Assembly: GCA_030272585.1 (NCBI GenBank)
Contig: BSYQ01000008.1
Location: 3,038,001 to 3,102,000 of the forward strand
From: Bryopsis sp. KO-2023
Taxonomy: Eukaryota > Chlorophyta > Ulvophyceae > Bryopsidales > Bryopsidaceae
Direction of reading: 5' to 3'
Length of the DNA stretch: 64,000 nucleotides
Shown here: one piece after another, positions 54,197 through 64,000 of the stretch
Position numbering within the stretch: the stretch's first letter is position 1
Layout: the number at the start of each line of letters is the position of its first letter
Made by a program: the position numbers and the translations under genes
Notes under the pieces: model-generated
Databases searched by the model: none
Seen by the model: the letters and a program-made list of their open reading frames with translations, nothing else
What the model was told of the DNA's origin: nothing

Positions 54197-55949
54197 CATT
54201 TTCACCTTCCACCAAGCCGGGGTTTCCTCTCGTGTTTTCTTTTGTTCTGTTTTTTTTCTTTCTGTATGGGAAATTTCTCTATTAGCACAATGCAAAAAAA
54301 AAAAAGGTCTGGTTTCTTTTCTGTTTCATATTTTTTCTTCTTGGGGAGGAGTGGGAGAGAGAGAGAGAGAGGAGGAACGGGCTCCCTCTTTTTCCCCCTG
54401 AAAATTTGAGAATTTTGAGATGAGGGAAAAGAAAGCAGAGGGATTTAAAAACCATATTATCCGGAAAAGGAATGAAAAGCGTTAGACCAGTACTTTCCTT
54501 CCTTTTCCCTGATTGCATTTTGCTTCCCTCGCCCATCCACCCCCCCTCCCCCGATATTTTGTTAGTTTAATACAAAACCAGGGATATACAAATAAATGAA
54601 AATCAACCACTGTAACGAAAAAAAAGAAACAAGAAAAAAGATAATGTCAACAACACACGTAGTGGTGGGATGATATGGAGTGCATTTGCCATTCTTCTAA
54701 TATTTTTCCTCCGTTTTTCTGTTTATTTTTATTTTCCTTTGCTCTGGTCCAGAAACACGAAGCAGAAAGAACAATGAATAGCGTTTCCATATGATAGTTC
54801 CGTAGCTTCTGCGAAGCTTCTGATTTTCTTTTTTGTGAGATGTGTGGAGAGGGGAAAAAAAAAGACAGCCTGTATATTGTGAGTCCAAAATTCTTTCACG
54901 GATATTGCAAGCATTAAACAAGAAGGGAAAGTGAACGTCATGGGGCTGATTTTTTTTTTATTATCATAAAACTTTTGGAGAGAACTGATTGTAGCTTGTT
55001 TAAGATAGGGGAAAAAATCTAGAGAGAGAGTGTCATGCATCGTTTTTTTTGTTTTCTTTTTCTTTCACTTGGAGGGTGTTCTCTTAGTTGTGAGCGGCAA
55101 ATCGTCAAGTTGAAAATCAAATTCAAAATTCTGAATGTACTTATGTGATTTTGAGTTGCTGGGAGGGGCTGAATGTATGTGTAATTCTTCCATCCTTTTT
55201 TTTCTCTTTTTTTCTCTTTTTTTTTTGGGGGGGGGGGCGAGGGGTGGAAGTATCCATCTCCACTCCCTCCATATCCTCTCAAGTTGTTGCCTTTTTCAAC
55301 GAAACAAAAATCCCGTGGTTGAGGATTAATTCGTGAGGAATTAATCCTCATGATAATGCAGCAAAAGGGCTGGACTGAAATCTGTGGATTCCTTTTCTGT
55401 GATGTTTCTGCAGAGCGTTCCCCAATTCTCAACGTTTTCCAGCTAAAGTACCAAGATATGGTGTTTTTTCCTCCCCAACATTCTTAACCAAAAACGAACA
55501 GGGGTTAAAACCCCTCAAAAACCAAGCATTAGACAGAGCAACCTCATATCATCTAAACAGCCACCTCTCCCTTCCTCCATCTCAGTCATTAACCCCACGC
55601 AGTATCCTCAGCTAACTCTTCCTGACAATAATTTAGCCAATCACAAATCCAAGGTTCAAACACTGGGTCCTCAATAACAGTACAAACACCCCAACCTGGC
55701 CATCGTTTCTTGACAAAAGCCAAATTACAAAAACTATACAAAAAAGATACGAATCCTTCAAGCGTTTTTAATTTCCTGCCTGGGAACCCCCAGCGATCCC
55801 GAATTCGTATGTATATCTTTGCACAGTGAAGAGACGCTCTTCCCGAAAAGAGTTTTGCCATCGACAATGTTTCAGAAAGAAGCCTCATCAAAATACCTTC
55901 CTATCCCATAAAACATATAACTATGCTTTCCCTTCTGCCACCGGTCCAG
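54197..55949. other. Intergenic region between convergent protease and kinesin genes
   Basis: Convergent 3' ends. Homopolymer-rich, with a GA microsatellite at 54356-54371 and a T-then-G tract at 55205-55235. A short inverted repeat, gaggattaattc/gaattaatcctc, spans 55321-55350. No gene or RNA recognised. Confidence 0.5.
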
Positions 55950-58900
55950 TCAATTGCCTCCGGGGTGAGACAGATTTCCACCCCAACCACCAGTGGTGCT
56001 GCTTTGATATCGTGCAGCATACCCTGGAGGGCCCACCCCAAATGGCAGCGGAGCCCCACCACCCCCACCCCCTCCTCCATATCTCCTCTCCCGATCCACC
56101 CCTCCCATCACAGCAGGCTCTGTGTTTCTTCTGTGGCCGAAATCAGATTTCTGGGCGGACAACTGTGAAGCATAGGATGATCCATCCCAGCTTTCAACTC
56201 GGTGAAAAGAATTCGCTGTTAGGCCATAAGGTTGCGGCGAATTGTAATGGTGGTCGACTGGTAGCGAGCAGTTGCCAAGGGGAGGATGGGGTACTTGAGG
56301 ATCTATAAATATGTAGGGACCCTGGTGTGGAGCTTTTTGCTGCTGTGATGATACGGATTCGGAGGATGCCAGCCAAGTAGGGTACCCCTCCTGTTGAGGC
56401 TGTCTGTTTATGCTTTCAGGCGGGTGCGATTTGGGGTTTGGCTTTTTGGACCCGAAGAGCAAACTGAGCCCTTCTTTGTCAGCCACAATCACCCCTTCGT
56501 CAGGTGCTTTGGGTTTAGATCGACTGGCACGTCTCCCTGGGGAACCCACAGACGATGCCCCAGCGTTAGACCTTGTCGATTGGCCACAAGCAGAGGATGC
56601 CCTCGAGTTAGATATCAACCGCTCAATGTGCTGCTCCTTTGCAGGCTCTGATCCGGGGTTGCTTGAATTAGGGTATTCGCTGTTGACCTGGTGGGGAGCT
56701 TGCTTTTTTGGATTGTAGGAAACGTTTTCTGGCCTGAAAGTGCTTGAAGGCCGTGATGTCGGCACAGGGCTGCCTTGCCCAGATACTCTCCTCCCACCCA
56801 TAGGAATCTGATCCTGCACCCTCGATGGGGTTGCTCCGCCGACGTTTCCATCGACATCGCATGGAGATGCTCTGTGGGAACCTGGACGACTTGATCGCCC
56901 CTGAGCAGTGCAACCGGTCTCGATTGCAGTGTGTGAAATGTGGTGGGTGGGGTTTTGGGATGGAGCTGGAGATGGTGACACCCAGTCTTGGTTGGGCCAA
57001 GTGGTGCTGTTGTTGCAGTTCATCCCAGGCCGGCTTTGCAGCCACGGTTGATGGTCGTTCTCGTCCCTTATTGAGCTGCCCCTCCTTGAGGCCATGTCAC
57101 CCGCAGCGACAAAACCCCCTTGGGATGTGGCGTACTGAGCAGGGGCTTTCATCGCTGGGCTGACTTGACAATCCCCACCCGAGAGGACCGCACTCTCCAG
57201 CTGAGAAAGCTTATTCTTCAAGAGAGTTATTTCCTCGAACAGCACCTGGCTGCTGTTCAGCATTCGTTCCCCACTGCTCCTCAGCCGTTCATTTTCTCGA
57301 GCCAGTCGCCCATTCTCTTCAGTGAACTGTGTCAGGATATCGTGCGTATCCATCAACCTTGCTCTACGTTGGCCCCTACTCTCAGCCGGTGTCAAAGGCA
57401 CCTCGTCTTTGGGCTGTTGACTCAGCATGGAGGCTCTGGCATTTTCCACCTGGCTTGACATATCACCATCATGTATGGAGGAGCCCCTCCCTTGATTGTG
57501 TAGCTGGGTGCATTCAAAGGGCTGAGGAAATTTCATCGATGGGGCTGACCCAGCACGCCGCAGCCCGCCTTTGCTTAAGTTGCTTGATGGCCGGACTGCC
57601 AGTGGAGGCTTGACCAACGGGTTCGCCATGTTTGGGCCAAAAGCGGGGGAAACATCGTTGCTCCATCGTCTGACTGGAACTTGCTGGGGTGAGATTTCGA
57701 TTTCTGGGGGGTCCAATTTTGAATGGTCCTGGCCCCTGATGATGCCCCTCAAATGCACGTTTTCTTCTCTTAACAGCTCCACTTCAGACCTCAGAGCAAT
57801 GACTTCGACCTCGTCAGGATCGTATTGGATGGTGGGGCAATTCACTATTCGTTTCGCTCTGGTTGCGTACGACAAAGTGCTGAGAGTCTCCTCGATCTGG
57901 GCAGGGGCTGGGGAGCAACAAGCGATCATCAGGGCAAAAGCTGACCCCCCCAAACTGTCCATCAGAAGCTTGGTCAGCACGGACTCCCTGTAGGGTACAT
58001 GTGTCACCAGCCCAGGGGCGGATTCCCTCTCAGCCAGCGTCGAAATCACCTTCCCCAAATTGAACAGGCTTTTGTTGATGTTGGTCGTCTCTTTGAGCAC
58101 GTCGCCCGATGATCTGGAGTCCTTTAGCCGCTCGCTTCCCGCCAGGTCCACGAAAGACACTTTCCCGAATTTCGTGCTTCCGAAACCTGGGATGCTGGGG
58201 TCAGTGGGTGTCGAATCGCAGTATATGGTGAGGATGGTGTGGCTCCTGCTGGACTCCATGTTCAGCTCATGGCTGCCGACCCTTCGATTTCGAATCCCCG
58301 TGGCGATCACTTGATCGAGGGAACGCATGTCCGAGCAATCCACCACCTTCAGTCCAGGCACATGAAACCCCCTGCGGGCATCCCATTTCACCGGCAAGCT
58401 CCTGTTCCTTTGGTGGGTCAAATCGTACACTCCTTCGTTGTAGATTTCCAAGTAGGAGGCTTTCAGCCCACACTTGATTCCCTCTCTGTTGGGAATGGCG
58501 TTTATCAGGTGTTGGACAGCCCCCATGATGACGCCTTGATCTTTGCACTCGGGTACTCCATGGTCATTGAACACCTCTCGCCCAGACATGGTGTAAGTTT
58601 TTCCAGATCCAGTCTGACCGTAGGCCATGATGGTGACATTGTAGCCTGCCAGGGCGGCGTCTATGAGTTGCCGGATCGAGCATTGCTCCAGGACCTCTTC
58701 TTGAGACTCGTTTTGCCCCAAGCAAGCATGGAAATGAAAATCCCTGCACAGAGTGGACCCGAGGGGTCCTTGCAAAACCACCTGCAATCATAAGATTTTT
58801 TTAAAATCATAAACAATGGAGAAGATTGCATTTTGGTCTATTATTGTTGGAGCAGCGGGGGGGCCCACACTGGACGGGGCTGCATATTTTTTTTCTTTGA

Positions 58901-59842
58901 TATGATAAAATGCATTTTGAAACAATAAAAAATGGAGAGAGAAAAAATGCCACAATGGGTTGCAATCGCATGTGGCTACAGGGCGCCAATAAATTAAATT
59001 AACCTTGCATTACAGGTTCTCTTGGGGAAAAAAAACAAACACTGAGCCCTCAATTTTTATGGCTCAATGGAAAGACGTGTTAGTCAGCCTGCTGCTGGCA
59101 AAAAGTTTGATGGCCTTTTCCACAGGATATCTTTACCCCACCTTGAGCGACGTTGGGTCAGCGGGGTCGATCTGGATGGTTTCTTGAGCTCCACCGACTT
59201 TTTCATAGTCCAGCAGAGGTCGAACGCGGACAGCGACCTTGATCGTGTCGTTAGGATCTAGCTGGAAGGCCGCAAACCAAACAGAAAAAAATAAGAAACC
59301 AATCAGGAGAGTACACGCACCACTTTCGGGGTTTCTGGCATCCAATTAGAAGAAATCCATTTTCAAAAGAAAATCATCATTTCAGGAACCTTGTTTTTTA
59401 AATGGCGACTCAAAAGGAAGCAGGATTCAGTCTGCTTCAGACTGAACCAAAACCAAAACCAAGACCAAAATAATCATCAACTTATGGTTTCGGTGCTGGT
59501 TCTGTGGAGGTTGTAAATCACCTCCTTGTGTTGGCGGGTGGATTCGATGGAATGGCCTGTCCGGGGGGGCTCCTGGAAACGATCATCCTCCCGTGGCCTC
59601 AACGGAGCCAAACCCCCATGAGTGTGTGTTCCAAAACTGGCGATTCGTTCCAACGAGTCCGACTCTGGTGGTTGCTCCGGCCGTCCCACCGCGTAAAAAC
59701 TCCTGGCCTCCATGCCTCCACCACCAAGAGATGTTTCGTTGTGCTCTGGCGGGGGTTGACCCGAGCGTTTCGGAGGTTGATCGAAAGCCAGGGAAACCGC
59801 ATGCACCAGGGATGGTGGCGCGTAGTTCTGCATGGAGATCAT
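55950..59842 (-). CDS. N-terminal-motor kinesin, three exons, about 1090 residues
   Basis: Exons 59522-59842, 59142-59261 and 55950-58781; all phase 0. ATG 59842 has an in-frame TGA two codons upstream, which fixes the start. A 107-residue Pro-rich leader precedes the motor (DTIKVAVRVRPLLD). Motor motifs: P-loop AYGQTGSGKT, switch I NMESSRSHT, switch II DLAGSER, and VPYRESVLTKLLMDSLGG. A short coiled coil follows (VEVIALRSEVELLREENVHL) and a second near residue 650 (TEENGRLARENERLRSSGER). The last 400 residues are low-complexity, rich in Ser, Pro, Gly and Gln. Known: ATP-driven plus-end microtubule motor. The neck (ATRAKRIVNCPT) and layout suggest a kinesin-12/KIF12- or KLP1-like type, but the subfamily is not certain. 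Confidence 0.9.
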
Positions 59843-62800
59843 TCGTCAATACTGGGAATAGACCCGGTCAAGGCCACCCATCTTCTTCCACCAAACTCTG
59901 TGTCCTCTGTTCGAAGCACCCGATTTTCCATGTTTCAGAGCGTGGGTGTAAATCGTGTTCGTCGTATGTTAAGTGCGAGCGGTCGATTTTTTGGGGGGGA
60001 AGAATACTGAGCGGAATTTTTGCAGACAACAGACACCGGAAAAAGTTCACACAGAAGCAACGGCGATTTACACTCCCCAAGATCACCCAACCACTGCTAA
60101 GAAATTCATCCCCCAATGAAATGCCCTATCCTTTCATTCTTTCGAGCTCTGCACAGAAATGTGTTTATATACATGTACATATATATAAGAGCGTTTGTAT
60201 TCTTTTTTCTTTTTTCAAAAACAAGGGGGGAGCGCTCGTTTCGATTTCTTTTCATATTTTTTTTGGTTTTTAGTTGGAGCAGGCCAGGTTAGGGCATTCC
60301 GATATGTTCAAAACAAATCAAGTTGCACATAACCAGGTCTTTTTTTTTTTCCTTTCTCTCTTTTTCCCCCATCACTGTATTTTTTTTTCCTTTTTTCGTT
60401 GCCATATTTTCGAGTTCCCCCGCATAGATGTATAGTTTCTTTCCTTTAAAACGATTTTTTTTCTTTGTTAAGAGTCAATTTTTTTTTTTTTTGCATCTTT
60501 TTTCAAAGGTCTCTCTTTTCAAACAGCAGTGCATAACCCCTCTCGCATATAAAATTCGAAAAAAAAAACACCACCACCACCATCAAAAACACAACCCCAG
60601 AAATTTTCAACACGAACTGAGAGCTGCACCCTCTTTAAAAACCACTCTCTACGATCGTAAAAACCTTCCCAATACCCCCCCCCCCCCACCAAACCCCCTC
60701 TCTTCCTTTTTTTTGGTAACCCTGCCCTTTTCCCGCCCCCCCCCCTTTCTCAATTGTATCTCCCTATCATCCCCAATCGGGTTTTTTTCCGCAACAAAAC
60801 AACACAATCCCGAAACTAACTGCAAGAAAAAAGGGCTACCATCTCAAACAAACAAAGCGAAACGCTGCACAATATAGTTGACGATTATTCTAGTGCCAAC
60901 CAAACAAGAGAAACGCTGAAAATATCGAACCCCACTCGGCAAATCCATTGAAAAATACTACATGCATCACTCCTTTCTCCCTTGAAGGGGACGGGGGAGG
61001 TTGATTCTTTCTTTTCTTTTTTTTTTCCCTGAACGTTTTTTGAATTTTCAAATTATCATCAATTCCCCCCCCCCTCCCTTGAACTCCACCAAGATTTCAC
61101 TTCACCGAGTGGGGATTTTGCCCAAAAAACCAATCCCAGTTTTTTCATCTGAATACACACTACGGAGCAATTTAGCCCCACGCCAGTCTAAAAACATAAC
61201 AGACAGAAAAAAAGAAAACAAAACAAAAAAAAAAACAACTGCATTCACGACCAAACTACCCTGTTTTTTTTTTCCCCTTTTTTTGTTTTCTCTCTCTCTC
61301 TCTCTCTTTTTTTCTTATCTCTCTTTTACTGAATATCAGCACAATGGTTGATCAAGTCATTTACCCCACACACACCCCAGTTGATTTTTTTTTTATGACA
61401 TACTGCAGAAACAAAACAGGTTTTTTTTTTTCTGAAGACTGTTGGTTACCCCAGCCCCCCCCCCCCAATTTTCTCTGGAGCGACCTCTAACACCACCATT
61501 GCCCTGAATTCATTCTCTCTCTCTCTCTCTTTAATTTTCCTTAGACTATACCAGGAAAAAGAGGAAGAAAAAAAAACACCACCACACCTTTTTTTTTCCC
61601 CACCCATGAAAAACACCTTTTCCAAGAATTTCAACCAGCCCCCCATTAGTTTTTTTTTTTTTTGTCAAATGTCCATTCCCTCGAAGAAAGTCGAGGGCTG
61701 TGTCAGGCAAGGGAAAAAAAAAAAAAAAAAGAGGAGGAAAAAGAGGGGAAAAAAGAGAGCAAAAAGAGAAAATGACAAAAGAAAAAAAAAAAAAGAGCTC
61801 ATACTTTATGCACGTTTTCCCCTTTTGTTTTTTTCTGTTTTCGAAAGCATAAGTCACAATAGAGAATACTTACATAAATATGCCAAAGAATACAACCCAT
61901 TTGACATCCCCCTATCCCTCTTTTTCTTTTTAACACACTTTTTCCTTTTAAATTGTTTTTTTTTTTTAAACCCCCTTCTGGGATGGCTTCCATGCCAGAA
62001 AACCCCAGAAACAAAAGACCACCTCGTGTTTTTTTTCTCTCTTTTTTTCCTTTCTCCTTTTCCTTTTCTTTCCTCCCCAATCCTCCCCCAAAAAAAAACC
62101 CCAGCCTTTTGCTTTCAGTTTTTTTTTTTTAAATCCCTCGAAAAATTTTTTCTTTCTGCATTTAGAATTATATTTTATAAAAAAAAAACAAAAAAACAAA
62201 AAAAAAGTTTGGATATAGACCTTCGTTTTACCCATTGTCAGCTTTTTAAAATGTATTGTTTTTTTTTCTTCCTTTTTTTTTCTTCTTTTAAAATTCCCTT
62301 CTTTTTCAGTCCCAATGTGGTTATCTCCTGTTTTCTGTTTTTTCTGTTTTTTTTCCTTCTAGGATTTAAAATTATAAAAAAAAAGGGATGGCTCTCTTCT
62401 TTTTTTTTTACCTCTTTTTACATGATGTGTTGGTTTCCTTTCCTTTTCTTTTCCCCTCAGGTGTCGTCGAAAGGGAACAGGTAGAATATATATTGTTTGT
62501 TTTTGGTTGTTTTTTTTTTCCCTCTTTTTTTTTTTTCGTAAACCTCCCTCAAACTTTTGTTTTTTTCATCAAACCCCTGCTGCTACCAACTTGAAAAAAA
62601 ACTGCCAATTCAATCCGACATCAAATCAGACCTGATAAAAGATACCTTTATCAACCACCCACCAACAGTGGCTTGAGGGGGCCTCCCCTCCTCCCTTTTT
62701 CCCCCTTTTGTTTTCTATTTTCCCCCACAAATTCAAATCTTTTTTTAATCCATCAATAAAAAAAGGAACAAAATGCATGTTTCTTTTTTCCTTTGCAGAG

Positions 62801-64000
62801 TCAAAAAAAAAAGAACAGAAAACAAACGGGCATAACAGGCCCCCCCTGCTCCCACAAAATCCTGCCCTTCTAGCAGTAAATTTATGTATTTTCCCCAACT
62901 CCTTTCCCTCTCTCTCTGTATTTTTCTTTTTTTCTTCCCCTTTTGAAAAACCCCATTCCCACTCAATAGACCCATATCCCTTATCCCCGAACCTCCTTCC
63001 TTTTTTTTTTCTCTTTTTTTTCCAACACTCCCTGAATATAAACCCCACAAAATGACACCTATAAAAAAAAAGAAAAAAAAAGGAAGGAGAAAGATCAAAT
63101 TCTGTTTTCAGATGGTTATGGAACATTGACTCTACAAACAAGTCACTTTTTTTTTTCACTTCTTTTTCCCCCCTTTTTTTTCCGTCTCTTCCTCGTTTCA
63201 AATAAAAACAAGCATAAAAAGGAACCAAAAAAAAAAAAAAAGACTTCTTTTCCTTTTTTCCCCCTCCCTTGTTTCGTATCCTTTCAACAAAAAAAAAACA
63301 AAAAAAAAACCAACTTCCTGATGAAAGCTGCAGCGTTTTCTTGTTTTCCTCTTTTTTTTTTTGGCTGTGTGGTTTCTTCTCTCCTTAGCACAAAAAGCAT
63401 TTCGACTGTCGACTTCATCCAATGAATCCCCAAACCATGTGTTAAAACGTCAACGAAATTTGGATTTTCCCTCGTGAAAAAAGGGAAAAAAAAGCAAAAA
63501 AAAAAAAAGCACTTGTATGTACCACCCAGCCTAATGTTGAAATAATCTTTCTTCTTTGTTTTTTCTTTGCCTCCCTCCTCCTCCTCCGGCTCCCTTTGAC
63601 TCTTTTTTTTTTTTAAGTTGCCTTTTCTCTTTTTTTCTTTTCACGAATTCTCCCAATAAACACATGGACAAAAAGCCCCACAGTATGGCTCCATGTTTTG
63701 ATGTTTTTTTGTTTCCATAAAATCTACCACACAAATCAAGACTGCCCATCCAAAAACCCCCAATACAGCACACTTTCTTTCTTTCTTTATGTCATCTTTG
63801 TTTTTTTTTATAACCATTTAACTTTGAAATTCTCTCTGCAAAAGGCAACGAAAACACACATACGCACACCCCACACTCCAACCACCCCCCCAAAATAAAA
63901 AAAAGGCCAAAACAAACAGAACAAAAAAAACAACCCTCTCTTTTCTTTTTTTCTACGAAAAAGAAAAAAAAAGCCCAGAAGACGGGGGGTAAAAACACTT
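59843..64000. other. Kinesin upstream region and low-complexity DNA without genes
   Basis: 59843-60200 probably holds the kinesin promoter. From about 60300 to the end the sequence is alternating poly-A, poly-T, poly-C and CT runs. All open frames are Phe/Lys/Pro homopolymer products. No motif, RNA gene or repeat family was recognised. Confidence 0.6.

Noticed and set aside
56394..58793. Several long plus-strand frames across the kinesin gene
   Set aside because: Shadows of the 944-codon kinesin exon, which has clear motor motifs on the minus strand.
61606..62484. 292-codon frame in poly-T/poly-A DNA
   Set aside because: Composed of Phe/Lys/Ser runs from homopolymers; no real protein character.
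1..64000. tRNA, rRNA or snRNA genes
   Set aside because: No cloverleaf with both A and B boxes, no rRNA core sequence and no snRNA signature was recognised by eye; short RNA genes could have been missed.

Overview
This window is nuclear DNA from an intron-rich eukaryote. Genes are split by GT-AG introns (47 nt to over 1 kb), spacers are full of long A/T, T/C and T-then-G homopolymers, and no prokaryotic signals are visible. A pentatricopeptide-repeat protein, a plant Deg9/Deg10-like protease, an S10 carboxypeptidase-like start and secreted extensin-like Pro-rich proteins suggest an alga or another plant-related or algal-derived protist. The exact lineage cannot be set from sequence reading alone.

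Layout, left to right. 1-188(-): start of a serine-carboxypeptidase-like gene that runs off the edge. 614-3596(+): seven-exon pfkB/ribokinase-family kinase. 3.6-6.9 kb: low-complexity spacer. 6921-8138(-): PPR protein. 9753-11207(+): probable start of a secreted Cys-rich protein. 13160-19867(-): a three-exon gene (copy B of an unrecognised tail-anchored family) split by a 5.3 kb R2-like non-LTR retrotransposon (14227-19547), with a hAT-type MITE in its second intron. 22348-23550(+): secreted Pro-rich protein. 24817-29994: copy 1 of a segmental duplication carrying a secreted (PVPAP)n gene. 30003-31146(-): HAD-like exons. 31238-33384(-): DUSP12/Yvh1-type phosphatase. 35620-36546(-): copy A of the tail-anchored family, intact. 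39462-41122(-): basic then Pro-rich protein. 42008-49704: copy 2 of the duplication, with its own (PVPAP)n gene. 50004-54196(+): Deg-type protease. 55950-59842(-): N-terminal-motor kinesin. 60-64 kb: low-complexity DNA.

Two things stand out. First, the paired gene family A/B shares exon structure, intron phases, a Trp-rich core, an RSNS-VSIGD motif, a C-terminal membrane anchor and an upstream promoter block. The two members are 222 and 206 codons long when spliced. Copy B is interrupted in exon 2 by an intact two-ORF retrotransposon flanked by a 6-bp target duplication, so host gene and insertion explain each other exactly. Second, the direct segmental duplication carries two nearly identical wall-protein genes. 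A 913-bp hAT-like element flanked by an 8-bp duplication sits in copy 1 only, and its empty site is preserved in copy 2.

Gene models were built by hand from reading frames, splice-site consensus and phase matching. For most multi-exon genes the summed exon lengths are exact multiples of three, which supports the boundaries; no RNA evidence or database search was available.
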